11,011 nt of DNA from an uncultured Verrucomicrobia subdivision 3 bacterium (GTDB taxonomy: Bacteria; Verrucomicrobiota; Verrucomicrobiae; Limisphaerales; UBA11358): positions 1-11,011 of the forward strand of contig CAINDH010000300.1 in NCBI GenBank assembly GCA_903847285.1, in the 5' to 3' direction. This document shows positions 1 to 5,431 of this stretch, one piece after another (position 1 is the first letter of the stretch; every line of letters begins with the position of its first letter). The notes beneath the pieces were generated by a model. The model saw only the letters and a program-made list of their open reading frames with translations, was not told the DNA's origin and did no database searches. Both the position numbers and the translations under genes were made by a program.

Positions 1-60
1 CGGTTCCACAGCGCCCTCGGCTTTAAATCCCCTGTGGACTTTGAAACCCAACTAAACTAA
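1..60 (+). CDS. IS3-family transposase (OrfB, integrase core), C-terminal fragment
   Basis: Frame 1 from the left edge reads RFHSALGFKSPVDFETQLN followed by TAA at 58-60. The pattern R-x-HSALG-x-x-SP-x-x-FE is the signature of the extreme C-terminus of IS3-family OrfB transposases, just after the DDE catalytic core. Only 19 residues are in the window, so nothing can be said about the catalytic residues or the frameshift that normally joins OrfA and OrfB. The stop lies about 54 bp before the proposed element end, which is normal spacing for this family. Confidence 0.85.
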   Translation, partial: RFHSALGFKSPVDFETQLN

Positions 61-68
61 AAATACCC

Positions 69-575
69 ATGCCTCATGCATTCACTCCCTGTCCACCAAA
101 TCGAGGCAAGGCCACTTTGGCACCCGCACCTGCTCAGGCGTTTGCCACCCCGGTTGTTTTTTTCGGATTTGTAGTTTCGGCCAACATTGTATCACCAGGT
201 TCTGGATACGTCTCCGCGCCCGCAGTTATTATCACAGGCGGTGGTGGATCCAATGCCGTAGCTAGTGCAAACATGAGCGGGGGATCGGTATCAAGTATCA
301 CCATTTTAAACGCGGGCTATGGATACACTAATACTCCGGTGATTCAAATCACACCGCCCCCGGCAGCGGCAATTAATCCAGCTGGCTTGCCAGTGATGCG
401 GGTTGATTCTGTTGGTATGTCCCCCTATGATAACTATCAGGTCCATTTTAAACCGAACATCACTAGTGCTTGGCAAAATTGGGGCGGGATTTTCAACCCA
501 ACGGCGCTAACAAATTCACAATTTTTATTTGTTACGAACGGCGTCGGATTCTTCAGGTTCCAATACATTCCCTGA
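69..575 (+). pseudogene. 3' remnant of a glycine-rich repeat surface/secreted protein, interrupted by the IS3 element
   Basis: The open frame begins at an ATG inside the IS end, so residues 1 to about 15 are IS-derived. The genuine gene remnant begins near 115. From there it reads as Gly-rich beta-repeat protein. One unit contains SPGSGYVSAPAVIITGGGG and the next contains NAGYGYTNTPVIQITPPP, a diverged second copy. Such SGY-x-x-xP-x-V-x-I-xGGG repeats occur in large secreted proteins. The last 50 or so residues (YDNYQVHFKP to FFRFQYIP) resemble the C-terminal end of Verrucomicrobia extracellular proteins (family memory). There is no signal peptide or ribosome binding site, consistent with loss of the 5' part. 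It might still be expressed as an IS-fusion peptide, but a truncated pseudogene is the simpler reading. Confidence 0.6.
90..114 (+). repeat. Putative right terminal inverted repeat of the IS3-family element
   Basis: The segment starts TGTCCACCAAATCG and ends GGCAAGGCCA. The GTGGACA core on the opposite strand and the terminal CA match the general form of IS3-family ends. The boundary is inferred, because the partner repeat is not in the window. After 114 the reading frame of the neighbouring repeat protein appears to resume. Confidence 0.55.
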
Positions 576-798
576 TTTTTCATGGATTAACGCATTTCTC
601 TTAAAGAGGAAGTTTCCAGTTAAATTTAACCTGTGGGTTTCCCGCTACACCCACAACAAAGACGTCGCCAAGCTGCGGTTGCGGGATTTGATTAAAATCT
701 TCGGCGTCGTTCCCCGCGCCAATATCCGGCCCACAAACCTCCCTTTGAATCAGAACATTTGATTTGCGCTCGTGTTCGTTTGGGTTTGAAATCTGGCC

Positions 799-1602
799 AT
801 GCAAGCATTTAGAACGTTGGTTTTGTTTCTTCTGATCGCGTCGGTCGCCCATGCGCAGTCACCGATGCCAGAACTGGCGCAAATTAAAATCGCCGCCGAG
901 GCAGGCAATGCCGAGGCTCAATTGAAATATGGTAATGAGTTCACACGGCGTGTTGATAATTCCAATGCCAAGTTCTGGTTTCGCAAGGCTGCGCTTCAGG
1001 GGAACATCGAAGCACAGGACAAGCTTGGTCATTGCCTGCTTGTCCAACGCGATTATGCCCTGATTTCCAAACCGGCGTTGCAGGCTGCCGCCGGCAGTGA
1101 AGCCCTTAAATGGATTTCGCTGGCGGCGAGTCAGAATAATCATCATGCACAATCGACCCTGGCTGAGTTTTTCCTGAAAGGGAGGATGGTGCACCAGGAT
1201 TACGTAGAGGCCTACAAGTGGGGTGAACTTGCCTCGCAGGGATTGCCGACAGAAGCCTCTCACTATTCCGGATTAGCCACGCGTGAAGCTGCCATATTGA
1301 AGATGTCGGCGGCGCAAATCGAAGATGCCCGTCAACGCGTGACTAAATTTGTGCCGATAAAACCGAAAGCTTCCGAGGTTGCCGAACCAGCATGGTTGAG
1401 CGAGTTGCAACTCACGGGAATTTCCGGCAAGGCAGATGCGCGTCTGGCCATCATCAACAACCGCACGTTTGGAACCGGCGATACCATCTCGCTAAAACTC
1501 GGCGGCAATCCGGTGACGGTGCATTGCGTGGAAGTGCACGAATCTTCCGTAATCATCTCGCTCGCCGGGATCGAAGGCACACAAGAGTTAAAAATGAAGT
1601 AG
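799..1602 (+). CDS. Secreted Sel1-repeat (TPR-like) protein with a C-terminal beta domain
   Basis: This is a 267-residue protein. Residues 1-19 form a signal peptide (hydrophobic FRTLVLFLLIASV, then AHA before Q20), so it is probably exported to the periplasm or outside. Residues 31-150 hold Sel1-type helical repeats, seen as AEAGNAEAQLKYG, WFRKAALQGNIEAQDKLG, WISLAASQNNHHAQSTLAE and AYKWGELASQGLP. Sel1 repeats are alpha/alpha scaffolds for protein-protein contacts. Residues 198-267 form a separate short domain with the pattern L-x-x-x-GI-x-G-x-x-x-x-x-LAIINNRTF-x-x-GD, ending in ISLAGIEGTQELKMK. It resembles the small beta domains of secretion or pilus accessory proteins such as PilP/GspC (a resemblance only). 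The start fits the signal peptide, but no Shine-Dalgarno sequence is obvious. No partner gene is adjacent, so the role is unknown. Confidence 0.85.
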   Translation: MQAFRTLVLFLLIASVAHAQSPMPELAQIKIAAEAGNAEAQLKYGNEFTRRVDNSNAKFWFRKAALQGNIEAQDKLGHCLLVQRDYALISKPALQAAAGSEALKWISLAASQNNHHAQSTLAEFFLKGRMVHQDYVEAYKWGELASQGLPTEASHYSGLATREAAILKMSAAQIEDARQRVTKFVPIKPKASEVAEPAWLSELQLTGISGKADARLAIINNRTFGTGDTISLKLGGNPVTVHCVEVHESSVIISLAGIEGTQELKMK

Positions 1603-1711
1603 TCTTGCGGACGGCTACCCTATGGACTGCCGTCCCACGCGGGACTTGCCAATTTGTGGTTATTTACCCAGCCAAATTATGCCGTTGGCAGGAGTAGACG
1701 TTGGTGGTGGT

Positions 1712-1840
1712 GTTTTTCGCGCTGCGAAAAACCCGTCGCCGAGCGTAGCGGCAGGCGACGGAATCCTGCGCGAGCCAAAACGTTGCCATACCTCAAAGTG
1801 ACCGCTGCGCGGTCAATGTCTGGTCGCAGCGCAACCAGAC
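1712..1840. repeat. Cluster of four perfect hairpins
   Basis: Four perfect inverted repeats lie within 129 bp. At 1712-1732, arms GTTTTTCGC and GCGAAAAAC flank a 3-nt loop. At 1733-1761, arms CCGTCGCC and GGCGACGG flank 13 nt. At 1799-1815, arms TGACCGC and GCGGTCA flank 3 nt. At 1818-1840, arms GTCTGGT and ACCAGAC flank 9 nt. The first two abut directly and the last two are 2 nt apart. No T-tract follows, so a simple terminator is unlikely. They may be transposable palindromes or a structured RNA; the sequence does not decide. Confidence 0.65.
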
Positions 1841-1952
1841 CCACCACACCGACATCCGGCGAAGACGTAATCCCACCTTCCCCGCCGTCTTTCCCTTGCC
1901 GTGGGTGACGGGTCTTGGCTAAAAACGCGGATTCCCCAATAAATCGGCTTTT

Positions 1953-2288
1953 TCCGCATCGAGAAAAGGATTTTCCGCAACGAGGTTGCTCCAATCCACA
2001 TCGAGAAAATGGTTTTCCACATGCAGGTTGCTTCAATCCACAAGTGGGTTGTTCCATTCCGCCTGTGGAAAATGATTTTCCACATCGAGAAAAGGATTTT
2101 CCGCAACGAGGTTGTTCCATTCCACATCTGGGTTGCTTCAATCCGCCTGTGGATTTTGGTTTTCCACTTGCGGGTTGAAGTTTTCCACCTGTGAAAAAGT
2201 CTTTCCCAGCTACGGAATGTTCCAATCCAGATACGGGTTGAACGTTTCCAGACGGGAAACGGCGGCACCCACCTGTGGGATACGCCCG
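1953..2288. repeat. Tandem array of sixteen 21-bp units (degenerate, no indels)
   Basis: Sixteen consecutive units of exactly 21 bp fill 1953-2288 in strict register. Each starts YCC followed by A or G, then usually C. A variable five-base core follows (for example ATCGA, AACGA, ATGCA, AAGTG, CTGTG). The second half comes in two main types: GAAAA-x-GATTT-like, or GGTTG-x-TCCA(A/T)-like. Units 1-2 (1953-1994) and 7-8 (2079-2120) differ at only three of 42 positions. Units 13-16 are more diverged. Adjacent units can form palindromes, the best being 2064-2084 with 10-bp arms about a central G. Because 21 is a multiple of three, several frames stay open as heptapeptide repeats, but coding is doubtful. 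Confidence 0.9.
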
Positions 2289-2564
2289 TGCCGTCGTGGA
2301 TTGGCCGGGGGCAGCGGTGGAAAACCACAATCCACCAAAGGTCTGTCCATGAGAATCAAAGGTTTAGTTCTCTTGGATTTGAAAACGGCGTTTGTGGCAG
2401 AGTCGCAGCGTTCCAACCGACGGGTGGTCCTTGCGGACGGCTCCCGGGAGAACAAACAAACAACCGAAACTAAAACCGAAACCAATGATTCCGTATTATG
2501 ACACGCCGGGTCTGACGTTCGACAGTGGTTTGACCTATGACGACGCGGTGGTCTTGCCGGGATC

Positions 2565-2573
2565 GGAGAGGAG
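2565..2573 (+). promoter_or_regulatory. Shine-Dalgarno sequence that favours the start at 2578
   Basis: GGAGAGGAG ends 4 nt before the ATG at 2578. It is the best ribosome binding site in the window. It supports 2578 over the in-frame ATGs at 2485 and 2392, which have no such site. Confidence 0.6.
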
Positions 2574-2577
2574 AAAA

Positions 2578-3198
2578 ATGGCGAAAGTAAAATTAAACCT
2601 AAATCAAAAGACAGATAGCGAGCTTTACGAGTTCGCCCAACAACACATCACGGCGATGGCGGGCAATGTGGCTTTCCCCACGCCGGACCCGTTGGCGCCT
2701 GCGTTCCTCACGTTGGTGACAAACTTCAACACGGCGTTGCAGGCGGCCATCGTGGCGCAGGCGGCGGCGAAGGAGAAGACGAGCCTGAAGGATGATGCGC
2801 GGGTGGCGCTGGAGGCGGGCCTGCGGGCGCGCGGCAATTATGTGGATAACAAGAGCAACGGGGTGGAGGCGGTCATCCTCTCCGCCGGTCTGCCGGTGAA
2901 GAATCCTTCCGCGCCCGTTGGCGAGCTGCCCGCGCCGGGGGATTTTCTGGCGACGATGGGGGCGCTGGAGGGCCAGATAAAACTGAAATGGAAACGCGTG
3001 CGTGGGGCGGCGAGCTACATCGTGCAGGTGAGTCCGCACGCCACGCCGCGGGCGTGGACGCTGGCCGCCGTGTCGCCGAACGCGCGAGCGGTGGCGACGG
3101 GGCTGGCGAGCGGTGAGACGTATGCGTTCCGCGTGGCGGCCGTGGGCATCGCCGGTCAAGGCGGGTGGAGCGATGAATCGGTCAAGATGTCGCCGTAA
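2578..3198 (+). CDS. Fibronectin type III domain protein
   Basis: The protein has 206 residues from the chosen start. The N-terminal 110 or so residues (MAKVKLNLNQKTDSELYEFA onward) are Ala-rich and probably helical, with ALQAAIVAQAAAKEKTSLKD as a likely amphipathic helix. Residues from about 119 to the end form one fibronectin type III domain, with PAPGDFLATMG, IKLKWKRVRGAASYIVQVS, the tyrosine-corner-like LASGETYAFRVAAVG, and WSDE near the end. Such domains bind proteins or carbohydrates. No signal peptide is visible. The frame stays open upstream. An ATG at 2485 would add 31 residues including PGLTFDSGLTYDD, a Tyr/Asp-rich stretch that could be a real N-terminus or a translated leader. I chose 2578 for its ribosome binding site. 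Codon use is much more GC-rich than in the array just upstream. I recall similar proteins in Verrucomicrobia but know no function for them. Confidence 0.8.
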   Translation: MAKVKLNLNQKTDSELYEFAQQHITAMAGNVAFPTPDPLAPAFLTLVTNFNTALQAAIVAQAAAKEKTSLKDDARVALEAGLRARGNYVDNKSNGVEAVILSAGLPVKNPSAPVGELPAPGDFLATMGALEGQIKLKWKRVRGAASYIVQVSPHATPRAWTLAAVSPNARAVATGLASGETYAFRVAAVGIAGQGGWSDESVKMSP

Positions 3199-3219
3199 CT
3201 CCGTGCGGAGGGCCACCGT

Positions 3220-3288
3220 GGTAGGGCGACGCTGCCGCGTCGCCTTTTTTCCCTAACTCACCCGGCGGAGCGGCAGCTCCGCCCTACC
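3220..3288. repeat. Two inverted copies of the GGTAG-hairpin intergenic repeat
   Basis: Copy 1 (3220-3244, plus) reads GGTAG, then arms GGCGACGC and GCGTCGCC around TGCC. Copy 2 (3264-3288, minus) reads, on its own strand, GGTAG, then arms GGCGGAGC and GCTCCGCC around TGCC. Leader, loop and arm length are the same, while stem bases differ in a pairing-preserving way. A third copy is at 5146-5170. Confidence 0.8.
3225..3250 (+). terminator. Rho-independent terminator after the fibronectin-type gene
   Basis: Arms GGCGACGC (3225-3232) and GCGTCGCC (3237-3244) pair perfectly around the loop TGCC, and TTTTTT follows at 3245-3250. It lies 26 nt after the stop codon. The hairpin is also a member of the GGTAG-hairpin repeat family, so a dispersed repeat seems to serve as terminator here. 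Confidence 0.75.
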
Positions 3289-3300
3289 AAAAATATTTTT

Positions 3301-3564
3301 ATGCCTTACGATCCCACCAAACCGGCAAATAATTCGCCCATCGTCTCCGCCGAATTAAGAAACCAGTTACAAGGCTTGATGGATGAGATCCAGCAACGCG
3401 CCTTGTATCAGGATGTGAATGACGCCATCACCGTGCAAGCGGCGGGGCCGGTGAACAACATCCAACCGCCGGCCTTCAACGTGAGCAATCCACCCACGCA
3501 GGCGCAGGTGCAAGCGATGGCGGATTATCTCGTCCAGTTCTACACGGCCTTGAGCCGGACGTGA
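3301..3564 (+). CDS. Small protein of unknown function (87 residues)
   Basis: The protein starts MPYDPTKPANNSPIVSAELR and contains NPPTQAQVQAMADYLVQFYTAL near its end. It looks like a soluble, mostly helical protein with no signal peptide or membrane segment. The ATG is preceded by an A/T-rich stretch with no clear ribosome binding site. It lies 102 bp after the fibronectin-type gene, beyond a terminator, so it probably has its own promoter. I recall small proteins with the MPYDPTKP start in Verrucomicrobia genomes, but no function is known to me. The composition (a proline-rich NPPTQAQVQ hinge, codon bias like its neighbours) supports real coding. Confidence 0.7.
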   Translation: MPYDPTKPANNSPIVSAELRNQLQGLMDEIQQRALYQDVNDAITVQAAGPVNNIQPPAFNVSNPPTQAQVQAMADYLVQFYTALSRT

Positions 3565-3696
3565 TGGCGGCAACTGTAGGGCACGACATCAAGAGCAGGG
3601 CCATTTCAGTCCGGTGGCGCTAGGCGGGCGGGATAAACTTTTTTCTAATAACTTCCCAACTCCAGTGTCATATGCTTTGATGAATTCACTTTCACT

Positions 3697-5139
3697 ATGA
3701 AAACGTTATCTGCTCTCCTCGTCATTTCCGCTGCGTTCACTGCCGGCGCCGAACCCGCGCTCACCATCTACAACCAGAACTTCGCCGTCGTGCGCGACTC
3801 CGTGCCGCTCGATCTGAAGGCCGGGGCGAACACCGTGCGTTATCCGGGGGCGACGGCCCAGGTGGAGCCGGACTCCGTGATTCTGCGCGACCCGGCGGGC
3901 AAACGTTCGTTGCAGATTCTCGAACAGAATTACCGCAACGATCCGGTCAATGAATCGCTGCTGCTGTCGTTGTTTGAGGGCAAGGAAATCAATTTCAAAA
4001 AAGAAGAATTGCAGAACAACTCCACCTCGACGCGCTTGATTCGCGGCAAAGTGATCCGCAGCGGGCACGTTCCCGGCGGTGAGGCGCAGTCGCCCATCAT
4101 CGATGTGAACGGGGTGCTGCAATTCTCGCTGCCCGGCGAGCCGCTGTTCGACAACCTCGGCGATGACACGATTCTCAAGCCCGCGTTCAACTGGCTTTTG
4201 AAATCGGATAAGCCCGGCAAGTTCGACGCGGAAGTCGGCTATGTGACCGGCGGGTTCGACTGGAGCGCGAGTTACAATCTCGTGTCGCCGGAGAAAGGCG
4301 ACCAGTGCGATCTGACCGGCTGGATCACGATGAGCAACACGAGCGGGAAAACATTTGAGAACGCTAAGATCAAATTGCTCGCGGGCGATGTGAATAAAAT
4401 TCAGCCGCAGCTGAACTTTTCAGGATTTGCGCAACGCAAAGTTACCATGGCTATGATGGCACCGACCGACGCCGCTCCCGCCGTCAGTGAAAAAGCCTTT
4501 GACGAATTTCATCTTTATTCTATCGCGCGCCCGACCACGCTGCATGACCGCGAGACGAAGCAGGTGGAATTTGTCCACGCCGAGAAGATGTTTGCGCCGA
4601 CGGTTTATGTCTATGACGGTGCGCCAGGATATAATTTCTACGGATTGAATTACGATCAAGGCTACGGCCAGAGCGACAGCAAGAAAATCATCGTCCAGCG
4701 CGAATTCAAGAACGCGGAGACGAATCAGCTCGGCATCGCGCTCCCGGCCGGCAAGTTGCGCTTCTATCGCCGCGATGACGACGGGCAGTTACAATTCGTG
4801 GGCGAGAACACCATCGACCACACGCCGCGCAATGAAACGGTGCGCGTGACCACGGGGAATTCTTTTGACCTCGTCGGTGAACGCAAGCAGACGAATTTTC
4901 GGGTGGATACCAATGCCAAATGGATTGACGAGACGTTTGAGATCAAACTCCGCAACCGCAAGAAAACGGATGCCGTGGAGATCCGCGTGGTCGAACATCT
5001 CTACCGCTGGAGCAATTGGAGCATCACCAAGTCTTCGGATAAGTTTGAGAAGAAAGACGCCCAGACCATCGAGTTCCGCATCCCGGTGAAGCCCGATGAA
5101 GAAAAGACCGTGACCTATACGGTGCATTATTCGTGGTGA
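3697..5139 (+). CDS. Exported DUF4139 domain protein
   Basis: This 480-residue protein has a signal peptide at residues 1-18 (MKTLSALLVISAAFTAGA, then EP). The mature part begins ALTIYNQNFAVVRDSVPLDL, the typical opening of proteins with a C-terminal DUF4139 domain. In these, a short N-terminal beta region is followed by a large beta-rich domain. Other family-like stretches are GYVTGGFDWSASYNLV, GWITMSNTSGKTFENAKIKLLAGDVN, and the end region VRVVEHLYRWSNWSI (with local variation) followed by IEFRIPVKPDEEKTVTYTV. Function is poorly defined; some relatives are called mucoidy-inhibitor-like. It is probably periplasmic. The start fits the signal peptide, although the upstream TTCACTTTCACT is not a ribosome binding site. 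A GGTAG-hairpin repeat begins 7 bp after the stop and may act as its terminator. Confidence 0.85.
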   Translation: MKTLSALLVISAAFTAGAEPALTIYNQNFAVVRDSVPLDLKAGANTVRYPGATAQVEPDSVILRDPAGKRSLQILEQNYRNDPVNESLLLSLFEGKEINFKKEELQNNSTSTRLIRGKVIRSGHVPGGEAQSPIIDVNGVLQFSLPGEPLFDNLGDDTILKPAFNWLLKSDKPGKFDAEVGYVTGGFDWSASYNLVSPEKGDQCDLTGWITMSNTSGKTFENAKIKLLAGDVNKIQPQLNFSGFAQRKVTMAMMAPTDAAPAVSEKAFDEFHLYSIARPTTLHDRETKQVEFVHAEKMFAPTVYVYDGAPGYNFYGLNYDQGYGQSDSKKIIVQREFKNAETNQLGIALPAGKLRFYRRDDDGQLQFVGENTIDHTPRNETVRVTTGNSFDLVGERKQTNFRVDTNAKWIDETFEIKLRNRKKTDAVEIRVVEHLYRWSNWSITKSSDKFEKKDAQTIEFRIPVKPDEEKTVTYTVHYSW

Positions 5140-5145
5140 GTAGCG

Positions 5146-5170
5146 GGTAGGGCGGCGCTGCCGTGCCGCC
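5146..5170 (+). repeat. Third copy of the GGTAG-hairpin intergenic repeat
   Basis: GGTAG (5146-5150) is followed by arm GGCGGCGC, loop TGCC and arm GTGCCGCC. One base pair is a G-T wobble. It starts 7 bp after the stop of the DUF4139 gene. TTTTT occurs only at about 5179-5183, so any terminator function is weaker than at 3225-3250. A separate imperfect hairpin follows at 5185-5207 (arms CCTCGCCCCT and AGGGGAGAGG, one mismatch). Confidence 0.75.
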
Positions 5171-5232
5171 TTGGCTGGTTTTTCCCTCGCCCCTCGGAGG
5201 GGAGAGGAGGTCGGATGCCCAAGGTTTAGGTT

Positions 5233-5292
5233 AGAGCGGACTTACGTCCGCTGCTACATCCGATATGGTAGCAGCCGGTGTGAGCCGGCTCT
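5233..5292. repeat. Inverted pair of a 25-bp hairpin repeat (AGAGC...GCTGCTAC family)
   Basis: Two 25-bp copies face each other across a 10-bp spacer (5258-5267). The plus copy is 5233-5257 and the minus copy is 5268-5292. Both have the form AGAGC, four variable bases, TTAC or TCAC, four variable bases, GCTGCTAC. Each folds on itself: AGCGGAC pairs with GTCCGCT in the first, and AGCCGG with CCGGCT in the second. The copies also pair with each other through CTGCTAC and GTAGCAG. The stem bases differ between copies but pairing is kept. Confidence 0.8.
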
Positions 5293-5431
5293 GATTGAAT
5301 ACGGCGCGCGATGCGATTGACCCAATGCCGGCATCGCTTCTGGTGATGCCCGCGATTTATTTTTCAATTCACGCAACGGCGGTGATTCCGTTACCTTCGC
5401 TTCAGTCAGTTGAAACATTGGTCGGCGGATT

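Larger units (their letters stand above)
1..114 (+). mobile_element. Right end of an IS3-family insertion sequence (partial)
   Basis: The window opens inside an IS3-family element. Positions 1-60 encode the last 19 residues of the transposase, and a terminal-inverted-repeat-like end follows about 30 bp later. The end at 90-114 begins TGTCCACC and finishes with CA. Its reverse complement starts TGGCC and contains GGTGGACA, which resembles known IS3-family ends (family knowledge). The left end lies outside the window, so the inverted repeat pairing and the target duplication cannot be checked. The element appears to have landed inside a surface-protein gene whose 3' part continues to 575. Confidence 0.75.
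1603..2484. other. Gene-free, repeat-rich spacer
   Basis: About 880 bp separate the Sel1 protein from the fibronectin-type protein. Several long frames are open on both strands, but they come from the 21-bp array, whose length is a multiple of three. None has a recognisable domain or a convincing start. The spacer contains the hairpin cluster at 1712-1840 and the tandem array at 1953-2288. A 13-bp direct repeat, CTTGCGGACGGCT, occurs at 1604-1616 and again at 2430-2442, near the two edges of the spacer. Confidence 0.7.

Noticed and set aside
529..852. Open frames on both strands between the surface-protein remnant and the Sel1 gene (529-762 plus, 601-852 minus)
   Set aside because: No recognisable domain, no ribosome binding site, and they overlap each other and the flanking genes. 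The 576-798 gap appears non-coding.
1953..2288. CRISPR array
   Set aside because: The period is only 21 bp with a five-base variable core, far too short for repeat plus spacer, and no cas genes are present.
1953..2288. Replication origin with iterons
   Set aside because: DnaA-like boxes follow from the unit sequence, and no replication gene or clear AT-rich unwinding region was found. Kept only as a low-interest idea.
1677..2330. A 217-residue minus-strand frame with heptapeptide repeats (CGKSFSR, CGLEQPR and similar) through the array
   Set aside because: The array is 21-bp periodic, so any stop-free frame stays open and gives heptads. Parallel long frames exist in other phases on both strands. 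It also runs through the hairpin cluster, and changes between units show no synonymous bias.
1915..2501. Plus-strand repeat frames across the array (for example 1915-2178, 2009-2194, 2112-2501)
   Set aside because: Same periodicity artefact; no domains, no ribosome binding sites, and they overlap each other in different phases.
2599..3216. A 205-residue Arg/His-rich minus-strand frame opposite the fibronectin-type gene
   Set aside because: High-GC antisense shadow of a gene with a clear domain and ribosome binding site.
3565..3696. Promoter and a further GGTAG-hairpin copy upstream of the DUF4139 gene
   Set aside because: GTAGGGC occurs at 3576-3582 but no paired stem follows, and no -35/-10 pair fits well. 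Too weak to list.
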